NCBI GenBank assembly: GCA_049324535.1
Contig: JBMOOG010000009.1
Coordinates: forward strand, 62,001-126,000
Direction of reading: 5' to 3'
DNA from: JBMOOG01 sp049324535
GTDB lineage: Bacteria; Pseudomonadota; Alphaproteobacteria; Rhodobacterales; Rhodobacteraceae
DNA: 64,000 nt
Shown here: positions 49,953 through 59,270 of the stretch, piece after piece
How positions within the stretch are numbered: the stretch's first letter is position 1
Layout: each line of letters starts with the position of its first letter
The notes under the pieces: model-generated
What the model was told of the DNA's origin: nothing
Seen by the model: only the letters and a program-made list of their open reading frames with translations
The model's database searches: none
Position numbers and translations under genes: made by a program

Positions 49953-52408
49953 GGCGCGGGCTTCAGATGCGTGATGCCGGTGGCCGCCGCCCGGGCCAGG
50001 CCGGGATCGAGCGACATCGGCACGTATTCCCCGCGGCGCCAGAGCGCCGACATGTCGTCGTAGTGGCGGCTGAGCGGATGGCCCGACTGGCCGGTCGAGA
50101 TGATGAACACCGAACTGTCGGGGTCGGCGAAGTCGTAGACGCCCCGGTAGCCGGCCGCGTGCACGTCCATGAAGGGGTCGGGATCCTTGCCCGAGGTGAG
50201 CCCGCGGTTCAGGGTGAAATCGCCGCCCGAGACCGACTGGCGGATGTTCACGAACCACTTCAGCACCGGAACCTCGCCCAGAACCGGGTGATCCTGCGCG
50301 GCCTGATGGGCATCGCCCCAGCGCCAGCTTTCCACATCCCGTCCGTAGCGCTGGCTGAGCCACAGCAGCGCGTCGTCGAGGGCAAGCTGCGCGATCTCGT
50401 CGCAGGTCTCGACCGGGGCCGACTGCATCACGTCGCACCAGCGGCTGGCGCCGTCCACATTGCGGAACACCCGCTCGACGAAGAGCGGCTGGAGATGGGT
50501 GAACTCGTCGGCCAGCGGCCCGAGCTCGTCCCGGATCAGGCGGTTCTGGAGCGCCCGCATCCAGGCGGCGTAGATCAGCGGTTCCGGCAGGTGCTCGTTC
50601 ATGTCGCCGTCCCACTTCGCCAGCAGTTCGAGCGCCCGCTGCCGCAGCCGTTCGGGCGTGCCCTCGGCCGCGGCCGGCCCGGTGAACCACAGGTTGGCCG
50701 CGACCAGCGGCAGAAGGCTGCGCGCCGCCGGTGAGACGGTGTCGAGCTGGGCCGCGATGAAGCTTTCGCGCGAATGGAACTCGCGTTCCTCCATCAGCCG
50801 GGTCCAGCGCTGGACCCGTTCGGTGTCGCCCCAGACATAGCTGACGTGGTTCGGAAACGGCCGGTCGACGAACTTGTTGTTGGTGTTGCCGACGATACCG
50901 CCCGAGGGGTTCAGGAACCGCGGGTTCTCGGCTGCGGGCAGGCGGCCCTGCCAGCGGTTCTCGGGCAGCCAGCCGGGACTCGGCATCCGGCCCTGAGTCT
51001 GGTGGCGGGGGTCGCGCCGGGGCTGGGCGCCGATCATCACCATCGCCACGCCGTCCTTGTCGGCCAGCGTGAGGTTCTGGGCGGGGGCGATGTAGAGGTC
51101 GGTCGCGGCCAGCGCCTCGGCGATCGAGTGCGCGCCCATCATGCGGATCGCCGCGGTCATCGAGGTGTCCGCCGGATCGAGCGCCGTCCACGAAAGCGAC
51201 GCGACCGAGCCGCGCGGCGTGACCGAGGCAAGGTCGTAATGCGTGCCCGGCAGAACCGGGCCGTTCTCGGTCCAGCGCAGGGTCACGGTCACCGGGGCCG
51301 AATCCTTCACCTCGATGATCGACTGCCGGGTCTCGAACGGCTTCCAGCCTTCGGGCGTGCGGTAGCGCTGCGGGTCGGCCGGGTTGACCTCCTCGATGTG
51401 GATGTCCTGGTCGTCCAGATAGGCGGTGGTCAGCCCCCAGCCGACTTGGGCGTTACGCCCGGTCAGGATGGCGGGGATGCCGGGAATGGTTCCGCCGATG
51501 ACGCCGCCCGACGACAGGTCGAGCCGGGCGAGATACCAGACCGAGGGCGCGGTCAGCCCGAGGTGCGGGTCGTTGGCCAGGAGCGAGCCGCCCGCCGCCG
51601 AGCGCGCGGGCGCGGCCGCCCAGGCGTTCGACGCGCCGGCGAAGTCCTGGCGCGGGAAGGGCGACAGCGGATCGTCGGGAAGGTTCAGCGCGGCAAAGGA
51701 GCGCGGCAGCGAAGGGAAGAGGCTGGCATAGGGCGGCAGCGCCGCGGTGCCGGGGCCGGGCACGTCGGGCAGCAGATCCTTCACCCAGTCGGGCGACAGG
51801 AGCGACACCCGCGCGCGCAGAACCTCGGATTCGAGCTGGCCGGTCAGCTGCAGGGCCATCAGCTTCAAGATCGCGAGCGAATCCGCGGGCTGCCAGTAGG
51901 CGAGCTCGTTCGAGAACAGGAAGAACTCGGGCGCGCCGCGGCCCCTGGCCTCGTCGTTGACCAGGCGGATCCAGGCGTTGACGCCAGCAGCATAGGCGTC
52001 GAGCGCGCGCCGCGTGGGTTCGTCCTGCGCCGCCACCGATCGGGAAGCGAGCCCGTAGAGATCGAGCCGGCGCATGATCTCGTCCACGGGCACGGTGCGC
52101 GCGCCGAACACCTCGGACAGCCGGCCCTGGACGGTGCGGCGCAGGATGTTCATCTGCCAGAGCCGGTCCTGGGCATGGGCGAAACCCAGCGCGTAGAAGA
52201 CGTCCTCGTCGCTCTGGGCGAAGATATGCGGTACGTCGGCGGTGTCGCGCACGATCTCGACGGGCGCGTGCAGACCCGGCACGGCGAGGTCGGCGTCGTA
52301 GTCGGGCAGGGACCGCGAGGCGAAGAAATAGATCAGCCCCGCACCGATCACGATCAGCAGGAGGATGCCCGAGGCGATGCGGGCGAGCCAGCGGAACAGG
52401 GTAAGCAT
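49949..52408 (-). CDS. Penicillin acylase-family Ntn hydrolase
   Basis: This 819-residue protein has an N-terminal hydrophobic anchor or signal (about 10-30), an alpha-chain region with VEIVRDTADVPHIFAQSDEDVFYALGF-type sequence and a beta-chain beginning at Ser260 in FAGASNAWA, where self-cleavage would expose the catalytic N-terminal serine. LLANDPHLGLTAPSVWY and RDEL-like later motifs fit the family. Such enzymes hydrolyse amides including acyl-homoserine lactones and beta-lactam side chains; the substrate is not determined here. It is coupled to the downstream acetyltransferase. Confidence 0.93.
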   Translation of the reverse strand: MLTLFRWLARIASGILLLIVIGAGLIYFFASRSLPDYDADLAVPGLHAPVEIVRDTADVPHIFAQSDEDVFYALGFAHAQDRLWQMNILRRTVQGRLSEVFGARTVPVDEIMRRLDLYGLASRSVAAQDEPTRRALDAYAAGVNAWIRLVNDEARGRGAPEFFLFSNELAYWQPADSLAILKLMALQLTGQLESEVLRARVSLLSPDWVKDLLPDVPGPGTAALPPYASLFPSLPRSFAALNLPDDPLSPFPRQDFAGASNAWAAAPARSAAGGSLLANDPHLGLTAPSVWYLARLDLSSGGVIGGTIPGIPAILTGRNAQVGWGLTTAYLDDQDIHIEEVNPADPQRYRTPEGWKPFETRQSIIEVKDSAPVTVTLRWTENGPVLPGTHYDLASVTPRGSVASLSWTALDPADTSMTAAIRMMGAHSIAEALAATDLYIAPAQNLTLADKDGVAMVMIGAQPRRDPRHQTQGRMPSPGWLPENRWQGRLPAAENPRFLNPSGGIVGNTNNKFVDRPFPNHVSYVWGDTERVQRWTRLMEEREFHSRESFIAAQLDTVSPAARSLLPLVAANLWFTGPAAAEGTPERLRQRALELLAKWDGDMNEHLPEPLIYAAWMRALQNRLIRDELGPLADEFTHLQPLFVERVFRNVDGASRWCDVMQSAPVETCDEIAQLALDDALLWLSQRYGRDVESWRWGDAHQAAQDHPVLGEVPVLKWFVNIRQSVSGGDFTLNRGLTSGKDPDPFMDVHAAGYRGVYDFADPDSSVFIISTGQSGHPLSRHYDDMSALWRRGEYVPMSLDPGLARAAATGITHLKPAP

Positions 52409-52505
52409 CGGGACAGGGCCTCGGGCGGAGCCGCATTGACGGCGGGGTCAAAGCGGGTAACTAGGATGAAACGCGCGGCGCGGCAATCACTCGGGGAGTT
52501 CGGTC

Positions 52506-53375
52506 ATGGCAAAGGTTGCGTTTCTGGGGCTGGGCGTGATGGGCTTCCCGATGGCGGGCCATCTGGCCGCCAAGGGCCATGCGGTGACCGTCTACAACCG
52601 GACCGCGGCCCGGGCCGAGGCCTGGGTGGCCCGGCACGGCGGCCGGTCGGCCCCGACGCCCGCCGAGGCCGCGCGCGGCGCCGAGGCTGTCATGGTCTGC
52701 GTGGGCAACGACGACGACCTGCGGTCGGTCTGCCTTGGCCCCGACGGCGCCTTCGCCGCCATGGAGCCGGGGGCCGTCCTCGTCGATCACACCACGGTCT
52801 CGGCCCGGGTGACGCGCGAGCTGGCCGCCTTTGCCGAGGCGCAGGGATTCGGCTTCGTCGATGCGCCGGTGTCGGGCGGGCAGGCGGGGGCCGAGAACGG
52901 CGTGCTTTCGGTGATGTGCGGCGGGCGCGCCTCCGACTACGCGCGCGTCGAGCCGGTCATCGCCGCCTATGCCCGCATCTGCCGCAGGCTGGGCGACAGC
53001 GGCGCCGGGCAGCTTGCCAAGATGGTCAACCAGATCTGCATCGCGGGGCTGGTGCAGGGGCTGGCCGAGGGGCTGAACTTTGCCGAGCGCGCCGGACTCG
53101 ACATCGAGGCGGTGGTCGAGGTGATCAGCCAGGGCGCCGCCGGCAGCTGGCAGATGCAGAACCGCCACAAGACCATGGCCGAGGGCCGCTTCGACTTCGG
53201 CTTTGCGGTGGACTGGATGCGCAAGGATCTGGGCATCTGCCTCGACGCCGCGAACGAGAATGGCGCGAGCCTGCCGGTCACGGCGCTGGTCGACCAGTTC
53301 TACAAGGAGGTGCAGGCGATGGGCGGCAACCGCTGGGACACCTCGAGCCTTATCGCCCGGCTGCGCCGCCGCTGA
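52506..53375 (+). CDS. NAD(P)-dependent beta-hydroxyacid dehydrogenase (3-HIBADH family)
   Basis: This 289-residue oxidoreductase has the Rossmann motif GLGVMGFPMAGHLA (residues 7-20), the substrate motif DAPVSGGQAGAENG and the catalytic lysine in KMVNQIC. Members include 3-hydroxyisobutyrate, tartronate semialdehyde and succinic semialdehyde reductases; sequence alone does not say which one this is. The ATG at 52506 follows GGGGAG. It diverges from the acylase gene across 97 bases. A dispersed hairpin repeat follows its stop. Confidence 0.92.
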   Translation: MAKVAFLGLGVMGFPMAGHLAAKGHAVTVYNRTAARAEAWVARHGGRSAPTPAEAARGAEAVMVCVGNDDDLRSVCLGPDGAFAAMEPGAVLVDHTTVSARVTRELAAFAEAQGFGFVDAPVSGGQAGAENGVLSVMCGGRASDYARVEPVIAAYARICRRLGDSGAGQLAKMVNQICIAGLVQGLAEGLNFAERAGLDIEAVVEVISQGAAGSWQMQNRHKTMAEGRFDFGFAVDWMRKDLGICLDAANENGASLPVTALVDQFYKEVQAMGGNRWDTSSLIARLRRR

Positions 53376-53401
53376 CCGGAGGCGGGCCAAGGGGCAGGGG
53401 C

Positions 53402-53457
53402 GAGGGGCTGTCGGCCCCTCGCGCTCCCCGAGGATATTTGCGCCAGTGAGAGAGGGC
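53402..53457 (+). repeat. Dispersed hairpin repeat after the dehydrogenase gene
   Basis: GAGGGGC (53402-53408) and GCCCCTC (53414-53420) form a stem, followed by GCGCTCCCCGAGGATATTT and the tail GCGCCAGTGAGAGAGG. This matches the copies at 6842-6898, 18001-18050 and 18114-18184. It lies between convergent genes and may act as a terminator. Confidence 0.7.
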
Positions 53458-53489
53458 CCGAGCCGTCTGGGCGCCCTGTGGGCGCCGGG

Positions 53490-54047
53490 TCAGGGGATGA
53501 TGCGGGTGTATTTGGTGCCTTCGAGGGTGGCGCCCGCGATGAGGCCGGCCTGGCCGAAGACCAGCGCGATGACGGGGGCGAGCGTGGTCGTGGTGTCCAC
53601 GCCGATGCTGCCGCCGCCGTCGGGAATGGCGTAGGTCGCGTCGGCGCCGACCGCCCATCCGTCCGAGCGGCGGAAATCGGCGAGCGCGGGCTCGGTCATG
53701 AAGAAGAGCGCGTGGGCATACTGCTGGGCGCCGATCTGGAAGCCGAAGCTCGCCTTGGTGGCCGAGTAGTAGTCCACGGTCACGTCGTTGATCCGCAGCG
53801 CGCCGCGCCCGTAGGCGCCGCCGAAGCCGAAGCCGGCCTCGGTGATGAGCGGCATGTAGAGCACGCCCACCGACTTGTTCATCAGGTCGCGCGTTCCCGG
53901 GTAGCGCTGGAGCAGGTAGTCGCGGGTCGCGTCGACGCGCGCGTCGATGGTGGCGCCGCCGGAACTGCCGATGCCGTTGCCGCAGGCCGAGAGGCCCAGG
54001 GCCGCGCCGCCCGTGATGATGAGTCCCCGCCGGGAGATGCCTGCCAT
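53490..54047 (-). CDS. SYLF/YSC84-domain lipoprotein
   Basis: This 185-residue protein has an SRRGLIITGG start, resembling a twin-arginine signal, with a lipobox GLSAC (Cys22). The mature part resembles the SYLF/Ysc84 lipid-binding domain: GVLYMPLITEAGFGFGGAYGRGAL, DYYSATKASFGFQIGAQQYAHALFFM, then GVDTTTTLAP. Bacterial members are envelope proteins of unclear role. The ATG at 54047 was chosen because it gives a complete lipoprotein signal. Confidence 0.88.
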   Translation of the reverse strand: MAGISRRGLIITGGAALGLSACGNGIGSSGGATIDARVDATRDYLLQRYPGTRDLMNKSVGVLYMPLITEAGFGFGGAYGRGALRINDVTVDYYSATKASFGFQIGAQQYAHALFFMTEPALADFRRSDGWAVGADATYAIPDGGGSIGVDTTTTLAPVIALVFGQAGLIAGATLEGTKYTRIIP

Positions 54048-54189
54048 GGTTCTGCTCCGCTGCTGCGTCCGCCTTGGATGGCGGATCTCATACCATCTAT
54101 AGGGCAGTCGGGCCGCCCTGTCATCAGGTGTTGTGGCCGCCGCCCCGTCTGTCACGCGGGAAGCCGCCGGTGTCCGCAAGGGCCGCGGA

Positions 54190-54209
54190 CGGAGGGCGCG
54201 CGCCCTCCG
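54190..54209 (-). terminator. Hairpin after the polyamine-type binding protein gene
   Basis: CGGAGGGC and GCCCTCCG pair across a four-base GCGC loop, nine bases downstream of the binding-protein stop on the minus strand. No T-run follows, so termination is plausible but unproven. Confidence 0.5.
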
Positions 54210-54217
54210 CCGGGAGG

Positions 54218-55267
54218 TCAGAAGCCGGCCTTGATCTTCTCGAATTCGGCGAGCTGCTTTTCACGCAGCGCGATCGAGTTCGGGGTCTGGGCGAGAACCG
54301 GGCCCTTGAGCGGGGTGAGGCCCGCGGTCTCGAGCTCCTCGGGCGCGATCAGCGCCATGCCCTTGGGGTTGGTGTGGCCGTAGCCGATCGCCTCGACCAG
54401 CGCCGGCGCCGCCTCGGGGCGCAGCCACGAGTTGATGAAGTCGTAGGCCTTGTCTTCCTTGCCGGGGCCGTCCTTCAGGTTGACGAAGCCGCAGAACCAG
54501 CTCGAGGCGCCTTCCTTGGCGTCGCGCTGGAAGCCCACCGGATAGTTGTCCTGGCGCAGGTAGTTGACGCCGTCGTTCCAGGACCAGGCCACCAGCACCT
54601 CGCCCGAGGCCATGATCTGCGCCTGCTCCGACGGGTCGGCCCAGTAGCTGCGGACGTTCTTGTGCGCCTTGCGCAGCCAGTCGGCGGCGGCGGCGAACTG
54701 CTCGTCGGTGATGTTGGTCCAGTCGGTCACGCCTGTGGCGAGGTAGGCAAGCGCCCAGACGTCGTCCGACGAGTTCGGCAGCGAGGTGCGGCCCTCGTAT
54801 TTGGGGTTGAGGAAGACATCGAGCGAGGCCACGTCCTCGGCCGGGACTTCCTTGTCGTTGTAGGCGATGGCGGTCACGCCCCAGTCGGTGGGGATGTACC
54901 AGACGCCGCCGTCATCCTGGAACACCTTGGAATTGAGGTATTTCGGATCGAGATCGGCGAAGGCGGGGATCTTCGAGACGTCCCAGGGCTCGATCAGGCC
55001 GGCCTCGCGGTATTTCTCGACCATCTGCGAGCAGGGGTGGGCGACATCGGCCTTGAAGCCCGAGGCGAGCTTCTGGAACGCCTCGTCGTCATCCCCGTAG
55101 AAGGCGTAGGTCGGGCCGTCGCCGTATTTCTTGGTGTATTCCTCGAAGAGGCCCGGAACTTCGAATCCGGCCCAGTCGAACACCAGAAGTTCGGGATCGG
55201 CGGCACGGGCCGCGGCCGTCAGGGTCAGGCCGGCTGCCGTGGCGAGCAGGAGGGCATTGAGTTTCAT
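54218..55267 (-). CDS. ABC transporter periplasmic binding protein, PotD/PotF (spermidine/putrescine) type
   Basis: This 349-residue family 1 solute-binding protein has a cleavable signal (MKLNALLLATAAGLTLTAAARA). LLVFDWAGFEVPGLFEEYTKKYGD, GADVAHP-like FKADVAHPCSQMVEKY, YIPTDWGVTAIAYN and LVAWSWNDGVNYL resemble PotD/PotF-type polyamine and related amine-binding proteins. No ATPase or permease gene adjoins it, so its transporter partners must be elsewhere. The ATG at 55267 gives the full signal peptide. It is divergent from acuI across 222 bases. Confidence 0.9.
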   Translation of the reverse strand: MKLNALLLATAAGLTLTAAARAADPELLVFDWAGFEVPGLFEEYTKKYGDGPTYAFYGDDDEAFQKLASGFKADVAHPCSQMVEKYREAGLIEPWDVSKIPAFADLDPKYLNSKVFQDDGGVWYIPTDWGVTAIAYNDKEVPAEDVASLDVFLNPKYEGRTSLPNSSDDVWALAYLATGVTDWTNITDEQFAAAADWLRKAHKNVRSYWADPSEQAQIMASGEVLVAWSWNDGVNYLRQDNYPVGFQRDAKEGASSWFCGFVNLKDGPGKEDKAYDFINSWLRPEAAPALVEAIGYGHTNPKGMALIAPEELETAGLTPLKGPVLAQTPNSIALREKQLAEFEKIKAGF

Positions 55268-55489
55268 CGTGATCCTTCGGATTGGAGTGGTCACCGGGGG
55301 CCGAGGCTAGACCAGCCCATCCATTCCAACAAGCCTATGTTTGGCCGTGAGCCGCCCTGGGGGCCAATTGTGAAGGCCACCGGTCAACGCCTAGGCCTGC
55401 GCGCCAATTTTCCCGCCCGGCGAGGGGGTTGACCTTGGCGGCCCGCGGGTGCCTGATCGGCGCCGACCGGAGGGAGAGGGGAGGGCGCG
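55268..55489. promoter_or_regulatory. Divergent region between the binding protein gene and acuI
   Basis: This 222-base gap is noticeably more AT-rich than its surroundings in places (55318-55380). TTGACC at 55429-55434 is a possible -35 element for acuI, but the expected -10 is weak. No clear operator stands out. Confidence 0.4.
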
Positions 55490-56482
55490 ATGCGGGCACT
55501 CGTGGTGCGCAGGGACGAGGCGGCGGGAACCACCACCGCGGCCGTCGAGGAGATCGACGAGTCGGCCCTTCCCGAGGGCGATGTGACCGTTGCGGTCGAG
55601 CATTCGACGCTGAACTACAAGGACGGCCTGTGCCTGGGGTCGGGGGGCGGGCTGGTGCGCGCCTGGCCGCATGTGCCGGGCATCGATTTCGCCGGGCGGG
55701 TCGTGGACTCGGCGCATCCTGCCTGGCGGGCGGGCGACCGGGTGATCCTGACCGGCTGGCGGGTCGGGGAAAGCCGGTGGGGCGGCTATGCCGAGCGGGC
55801 GCGGGTGAAGGGCGACTGGCTGGTGGCGATGCCCGAGGGCATGACCACGCGGCAGGCGATGGCCGTGGGCACGGCCGGGCTCACCGCGATGCTGGCGATC
55901 CAGGCGCTGGAGGACCATGGGCTGCGGCCCGAGGCGGGCGAGGTCCTGGTCACCGGGGCCGCCGGCGGCGTCGGATCGGTCGCGGTGGCGATCCTTGCGC
56001 AGCTGGGCTACCGGGTCGCGGCGGTCACCGGGCGCGAGGCGCAGGCGGGCTATCTGCGCGACCTCGGCGCGGCCGAGATCCTGCCGCGGGCCGATTTCGC
56101 CGAGATCACGCGCAAGCCCCTCGAAAGCGAACGCTGGGCCGGCTGCGTCGATGCGGTGGCCGGCGTGATGCTCGGCCGGGTGCTGAAGCAGATGAAATAC
56201 GGGGCGTCGGTCGCGGCCGTGGGCCTCGCCGGGGGGGCGGCGATCGACGGCGCGCTCATCACGCCCTTCATCCTGAGGGGGGTGAACCTTCTGGGGATCG
56301 ACAGCGTGATGCGGCCCCTCGCCGACCGCGAGCGCGCCTGGGCGCGCATCGCCCGCGACCTTCCGATGGACCGGCTCGAGTCGATGGTGGTGCCCGCGGG
56401 GCTCTCCGATCTGCCGCGGCTCGGGGCCGCGATCCTCAAGGGCGAGGTCCGCGGCCGGGTGGTCGTGGACGTGACCGCCTGA
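55490..56482 (+). CDS. acuI: Acrylyl-CoA reductase (NADPH)-type MDR oxidoreductase, AcuI/YhdH
   Basis: This 330-residue medium-chain dehydrogenase/reductase of the YhdH/AcuI group reduces acryloyl-CoA to propionyl-CoA, detoxifying acrylate from DMSP or 3-hydroxypropionate metabolism. NYKDGLCLGSGGGLVRAWPHVPGIDFAG is a family signature (residues 42-69 in part), and VTGAAGGVGSVAVAILAQLGY is the NADPH-binding loop. R. sphaeroides AcuI is its likely counterpart. acuR and dddL are not beside it. A GGGAGGGCG site precedes the ATG. Confidence 0.88.
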   Translation: MRALVVRRDEAAGTTTAAVEEIDESALPEGDVTVAVEHSTLNYKDGLCLGSGGGLVRAWPHVPGIDFAGRVVDSAHPAWRAGDRVILTGWRVGESRWGGYAERARVKGDWLVAMPEGMTTRQAMAVGTAGLTAMLAIQALEDHGLRPEAGEVLVTGAAGGVGSVAVAILAQLGYRVAAVTGREAQAGYLRDLGAAEILPRADFAEITRKPLESERWAGCVDAVAGVMLGRVLKQMKYGASVAAVGLAGGAAIDGALITPFILRGVNLLGIDSVMRPLADRERAWARIARDLPMDRLESMVVPAGLSDLPRLGAAILKGEVRGRVVVDVTA

Positions 56483-56502
56483 CCGCCACCACGGAGTCGA
56501 GC

Positions 56503-57732
56503 ATGACCGATCTGGATGTGGAGTTCGCCCGGGCGCAGTTCCCGGCCTTCTCGGTGCCGGCCCTGGCCGGACAGGCGTTCTTCGAGAACGCCGGCGGATC
56601 CTACGCCTGCGGGCCGGTCATCGACCGGCTGACGCGGTTCTACCGCGAGCGCAAGGTTCAGCCCTATGCGCCTTACGCCGCCGCGCAGGCCGGGGGCGCC
56701 GAGATGGATGAGGCCCGCGCCCGGCTCGCCGCCATGATGGGGGTCGAGACCGACGAGGTGAGCTTCGGTCCCTCGACCAGCGCCAACACCTATGTGCTGG
56801 CGCAGGCCCTCCTGCGCGGGCTCGAGCCCGGGGCGGCCATCGTGGTGACGAACCAGGACCACGAGGCCAACACGGGCGTGTGGCGGCGGCTGGGTGACGA
56901 AGGCGTCGAGGTGCGCGAATGGCGCATCGACCCGGAGACGGGCCATCTCGATCCCGAGGAGCTGAAGCCGCTTCTGGCGGACGGACGGGTCCGGCTGGTG
57001 TGTTTCCCGCATTGCTCGAACGTCGTGGCCGAGATCAACCCGGTGGCCGAGATCGTGGCGCTGGCGCACGCGGCGGGGGCCTTCGCCTGCGTGGACGGCG
57101 TGAGCTACGCCCCGCACGGGCTGCCGGACGTGGGCGCGCTCGGGGCCGATGTCTATCTCTTCTCGGCCTACAAGGTCTACGGGCCGCATCAGGGCGTCAT
57201 GGTGATCCGGCGCGAGCTGGGAGAGAAGCTCCCGAACCAGGGCCACTGGTTCAACGGCGGCACGCTTTACAAGCGGTTCACCCCCGCCGGCCCCGATCAC
57301 GCGCAGATCGCGGCCTGCGCCGGGATCGCCGACTACTTCGACCGTCTGCACGACCACCATTTCGGCGCGGGCGCCGATGCGCGCGAACGGGCGGCGCGGG
57401 TGCACGACCTGATGCGCGCCCACGAGGTGCGGCTTTTGCAGCCGCTGCTCGACCGTCTGGCGGCGCGCAACGATGTCCGCCTGATCGGGCCGCGCGATGC
57501 GGCGCGCCGCGCGCCCACGGTGGCGGTGGCGCTCGACCGCCCGGCCGAGCCGGTCTCGGCGGCGCTGGTGCGCGAGGGGATCAACTGCTGGGCCGGGGAT
57601 TTCTACGCGGTGCGTCCGCTGACCGCGATGGGGGTGGACCTCGACAGGGGCGTGCTGCGGCTCTCGTTCGTCCATTACACGACCGAGGCCGAGGTCGCGC
57701 GGCTGATCGACGCCCTCGACCGGGTGCTGTGA
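56503..57732 (+). CDS. Class V aminotransferase / cysteine-desulfurase-like PLP enzyme
   Basis: This 409-residue fold-type I PLP enzyme has the Schiff-base lysine Lys224 in LFSAYKVYGPHQG, the SNVVAEINPV stretch near residue 175 and QDHEANTGVWRRL earlier. It resembles a subgroup annotated as cysteine desulfurase-like or isopenicillin N epimerase-like proteins, without a clear activity. I see no reliable mobile cysteine loop, so sulfur donation is not shown. It begins 20 bases after acuI and probably shares its transcript. Confidence 0.88.
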   Translation: MTDLDVEFARAQFPAFSVPALAGQAFFENAGGSYACGPVIDRLTRFYRERKVQPYAPYAAAQAGGAEMDEARARLAAMMGVETDEVSFGPSTSANTYVLAQALLRGLEPGAAIVVTNQDHEANTGVWRRLGDEGVEVREWRIDPETGHLDPEELKPLLADGRVRLVCFPHCSNVVAEINPVAEIVALAHAAGAFACVDGVSYAPHGLPDVGALGADVYLFSAYKVYGPHQGVMVIRRELGEKLPNQGHWFNGGTLYKRFTPAGPDHAQIAACAGIADYFDRLHDHHFGAGADARERAARVHDLMRAHEVRLLQPLLDRLAARNDVRLIGPRDAARRAPTVAVALDRPAEPVSAALVREGINCWAGDFYAVRPLTAMGVDLDRGVLRLSFVHYTTEAEVARLIDALDRVL

Positions 57733-57762
57733 TCCGCTGGCCGGCCGCTGCGTATTCGCTGC

Positions 57763-59172
57763 ATGACCGACACTCCGATCCTGCTCTGGGTTCGCCGCGA
57801 CCTGCGGCTTGCCGACAACCCGGCCCTGGACGCGGCCGCCGCGACCGGGCGGCCGGTCATTCCGGTCGCGATTCATGACGAGGCCGCCGGGGCGCTGGGC
57901 GCGGCGGCGGCGTGGCGGCTGGGCGAGGGGCTTGCGGCCTTCGATGCGCGGCTGCGCACCGTCGGCAGCCGCCTGATCCTGCGCCGGGGCCCGGCGGGCG
58001 CGGTGCTGGACGCGCTGCTGGCCGAGACCGGGGCCAGCGCGGTCTTCTGGAGCCGGGGCTATGATCCGGCCTTCCATGGTCGGGACTCGGCGATCAAGGC
58101 CGCCTTGCGCGGCCGCGGCATCGAGGCGCGCAGCTTCCCGGGGCATCTTCTCTTCGAGCCCTGGTCGGTCGAGACGGGGGAGGGCGGTCCCTACCGGGTC
58201 TATTCGCCGTTCTGGCGGGCGGTGAAGGACCGGCCCGTCGCGCCCTCGCTGCCCGCGCCGCGCCGTCTCGCGGCTCCGGCCGCCTGGCCAGCCTCCGACC
58301 GTCTCGAGGACTGGCGGCTCGGCGCGCGGATGCGCCGGGGGGCGGCCGTCGTCGCGCGCCATGCGCAGGTGGGCGAGGCCGCGGCCGAGGCGCGGCTCGC
58401 GCGGTTCCTCGCCGAGGCCGTGGACGACTATCGCGCGGCGCGGGACTTTCCGACCCGCCCGGCGACCTCGGGCCTGTCCGAGAACCTGACCTGGGGCGAG
58501 ATCTCGCCCCGGACGGTCTGGCATGCGGCGCAGGGGGCGGCCGCGGCCGGCGCTAGGGGGGCCGAGCACTTTCTCAAGGAGCTCGTCTGGCGCGAATTCG
58601 CCTGGCACCTCCTGCACCATTTCCCCGACCTGCCGCGCGCCAACTGGCGGCCGGAATGGGACGGCTTCCCCTGGCGGGGCGACAGCGCCGAGGCCGAAGC
58701 CTGGCGGCGCGGCCTGACCGGCGAGCCCTTCGTCGATGCCGGCATGCGGCAGATGTATGTGACCGGCACGATGCACAACCGGCTGCGGATGATCGTGGCC
58801 TCCTATCTGACCAAGCACCTGCTGACCGACTGGCGGGTAGGCCTAAGCTGGTTCGAGGATTGCCTCACCGACTGGGATCCGGCCTCGAACGCGATGGGCT
58901 GGCAGTGGGTGGCCGGGTCTGGGCCGGACGCCGCGCCCTATTTCCGCGTCTTCAACCCGGCCGGGCAGGCCGAGAGGTTCGATCCAGACGGCCGGTTCCG
59001 CCGCGCCTGGATCGCCGAGGGTCAGCGCAACCCGCCAGAGACGGCGCGGTCCTTCTTCGAGGCGGTCCCCCGGTCCTGGGGGCTGGCGCCGGACCGTCCC
59101 TATCCGGCCCCGCTGGTCGATCTGGCCGAGGGGCGCGACCGGGCGCTTGCGGCCTGGCAACAGGCGCGCTGA
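57763..59172 (+). CDS. phrB: Deoxyribodipyrimidine photolyase (class I CPD)
   Basis: This 469-residue flavoprotein splits cyclobutane pyrimidine dimers with blue light. The N-terminal photolyase domain begins LLWVRRDLRLADNPAL. The FAD-binding domain has ELVWREFAWHLLHHFP, TGTMHNRLRMIVASYLTK, and WDPASNAMGWQWVAGSGPDAAPYFRVFNP-type sequence near the end (seen at 58877-58962). The tryptophans of the electron-transfer chain are present in that region. It lies 30 bases after the aminotransferase gene. Confidence 0.95.
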   Translation: MTDTPILLWVRRDLRLADNPALDAAAATGRPVIPVAIHDEAAGALGAAAAWRLGEGLAAFDARLRTVGSRLILRRGPAGAVLDALLAETGASAVFWSRGYDPAFHGRDSAIKAALRGRGIEARSFPGHLLFEPWSVETGEGGPYRVYSPFWRAVKDRPVAPSLPAPRRLAAPAAWPASDRLEDWRLGARMRRGAAVVARHAQVGEAAAEARLARFLAEAVDDYRAARDFPTRPATSGLSENLTWGEISPRTVWHAAQGAAAAGARGAEHFLKELVWREFAWHLLHHFPDLPRANWRPEWDGFPWRGDSAEAEAWRRGLTGEPFVDAGMRQMYVTGTMHNRLRMIVASYLTKHLLTDWRVGLSWFEDCLTDWDPASNAMGWQWVAGSGPDAAPYFRVFNPAGQAERFDPDGRFRRAWIAEGQRNPPETARSFFEAVPRSWGLAPDRPYPAPLVDLAEGRDRALAAWQQAR

Positions 59173-59270
59173 ACGCTCCAGCCCGCAGCCGCGGTGCCCC
59201 CTTGCGCGACCGGCGCGGCGCGTGGAAACTGCACGCCGATGTGCGGTCCCAGCGAAAGGTCATCCGGTTC

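Noticed and set aside
53402..53457. Hairpin repeat as part of a CRISPR array
   Set aside because: Copies are single and kilobases apart, with no regular spacers and no cas genes.
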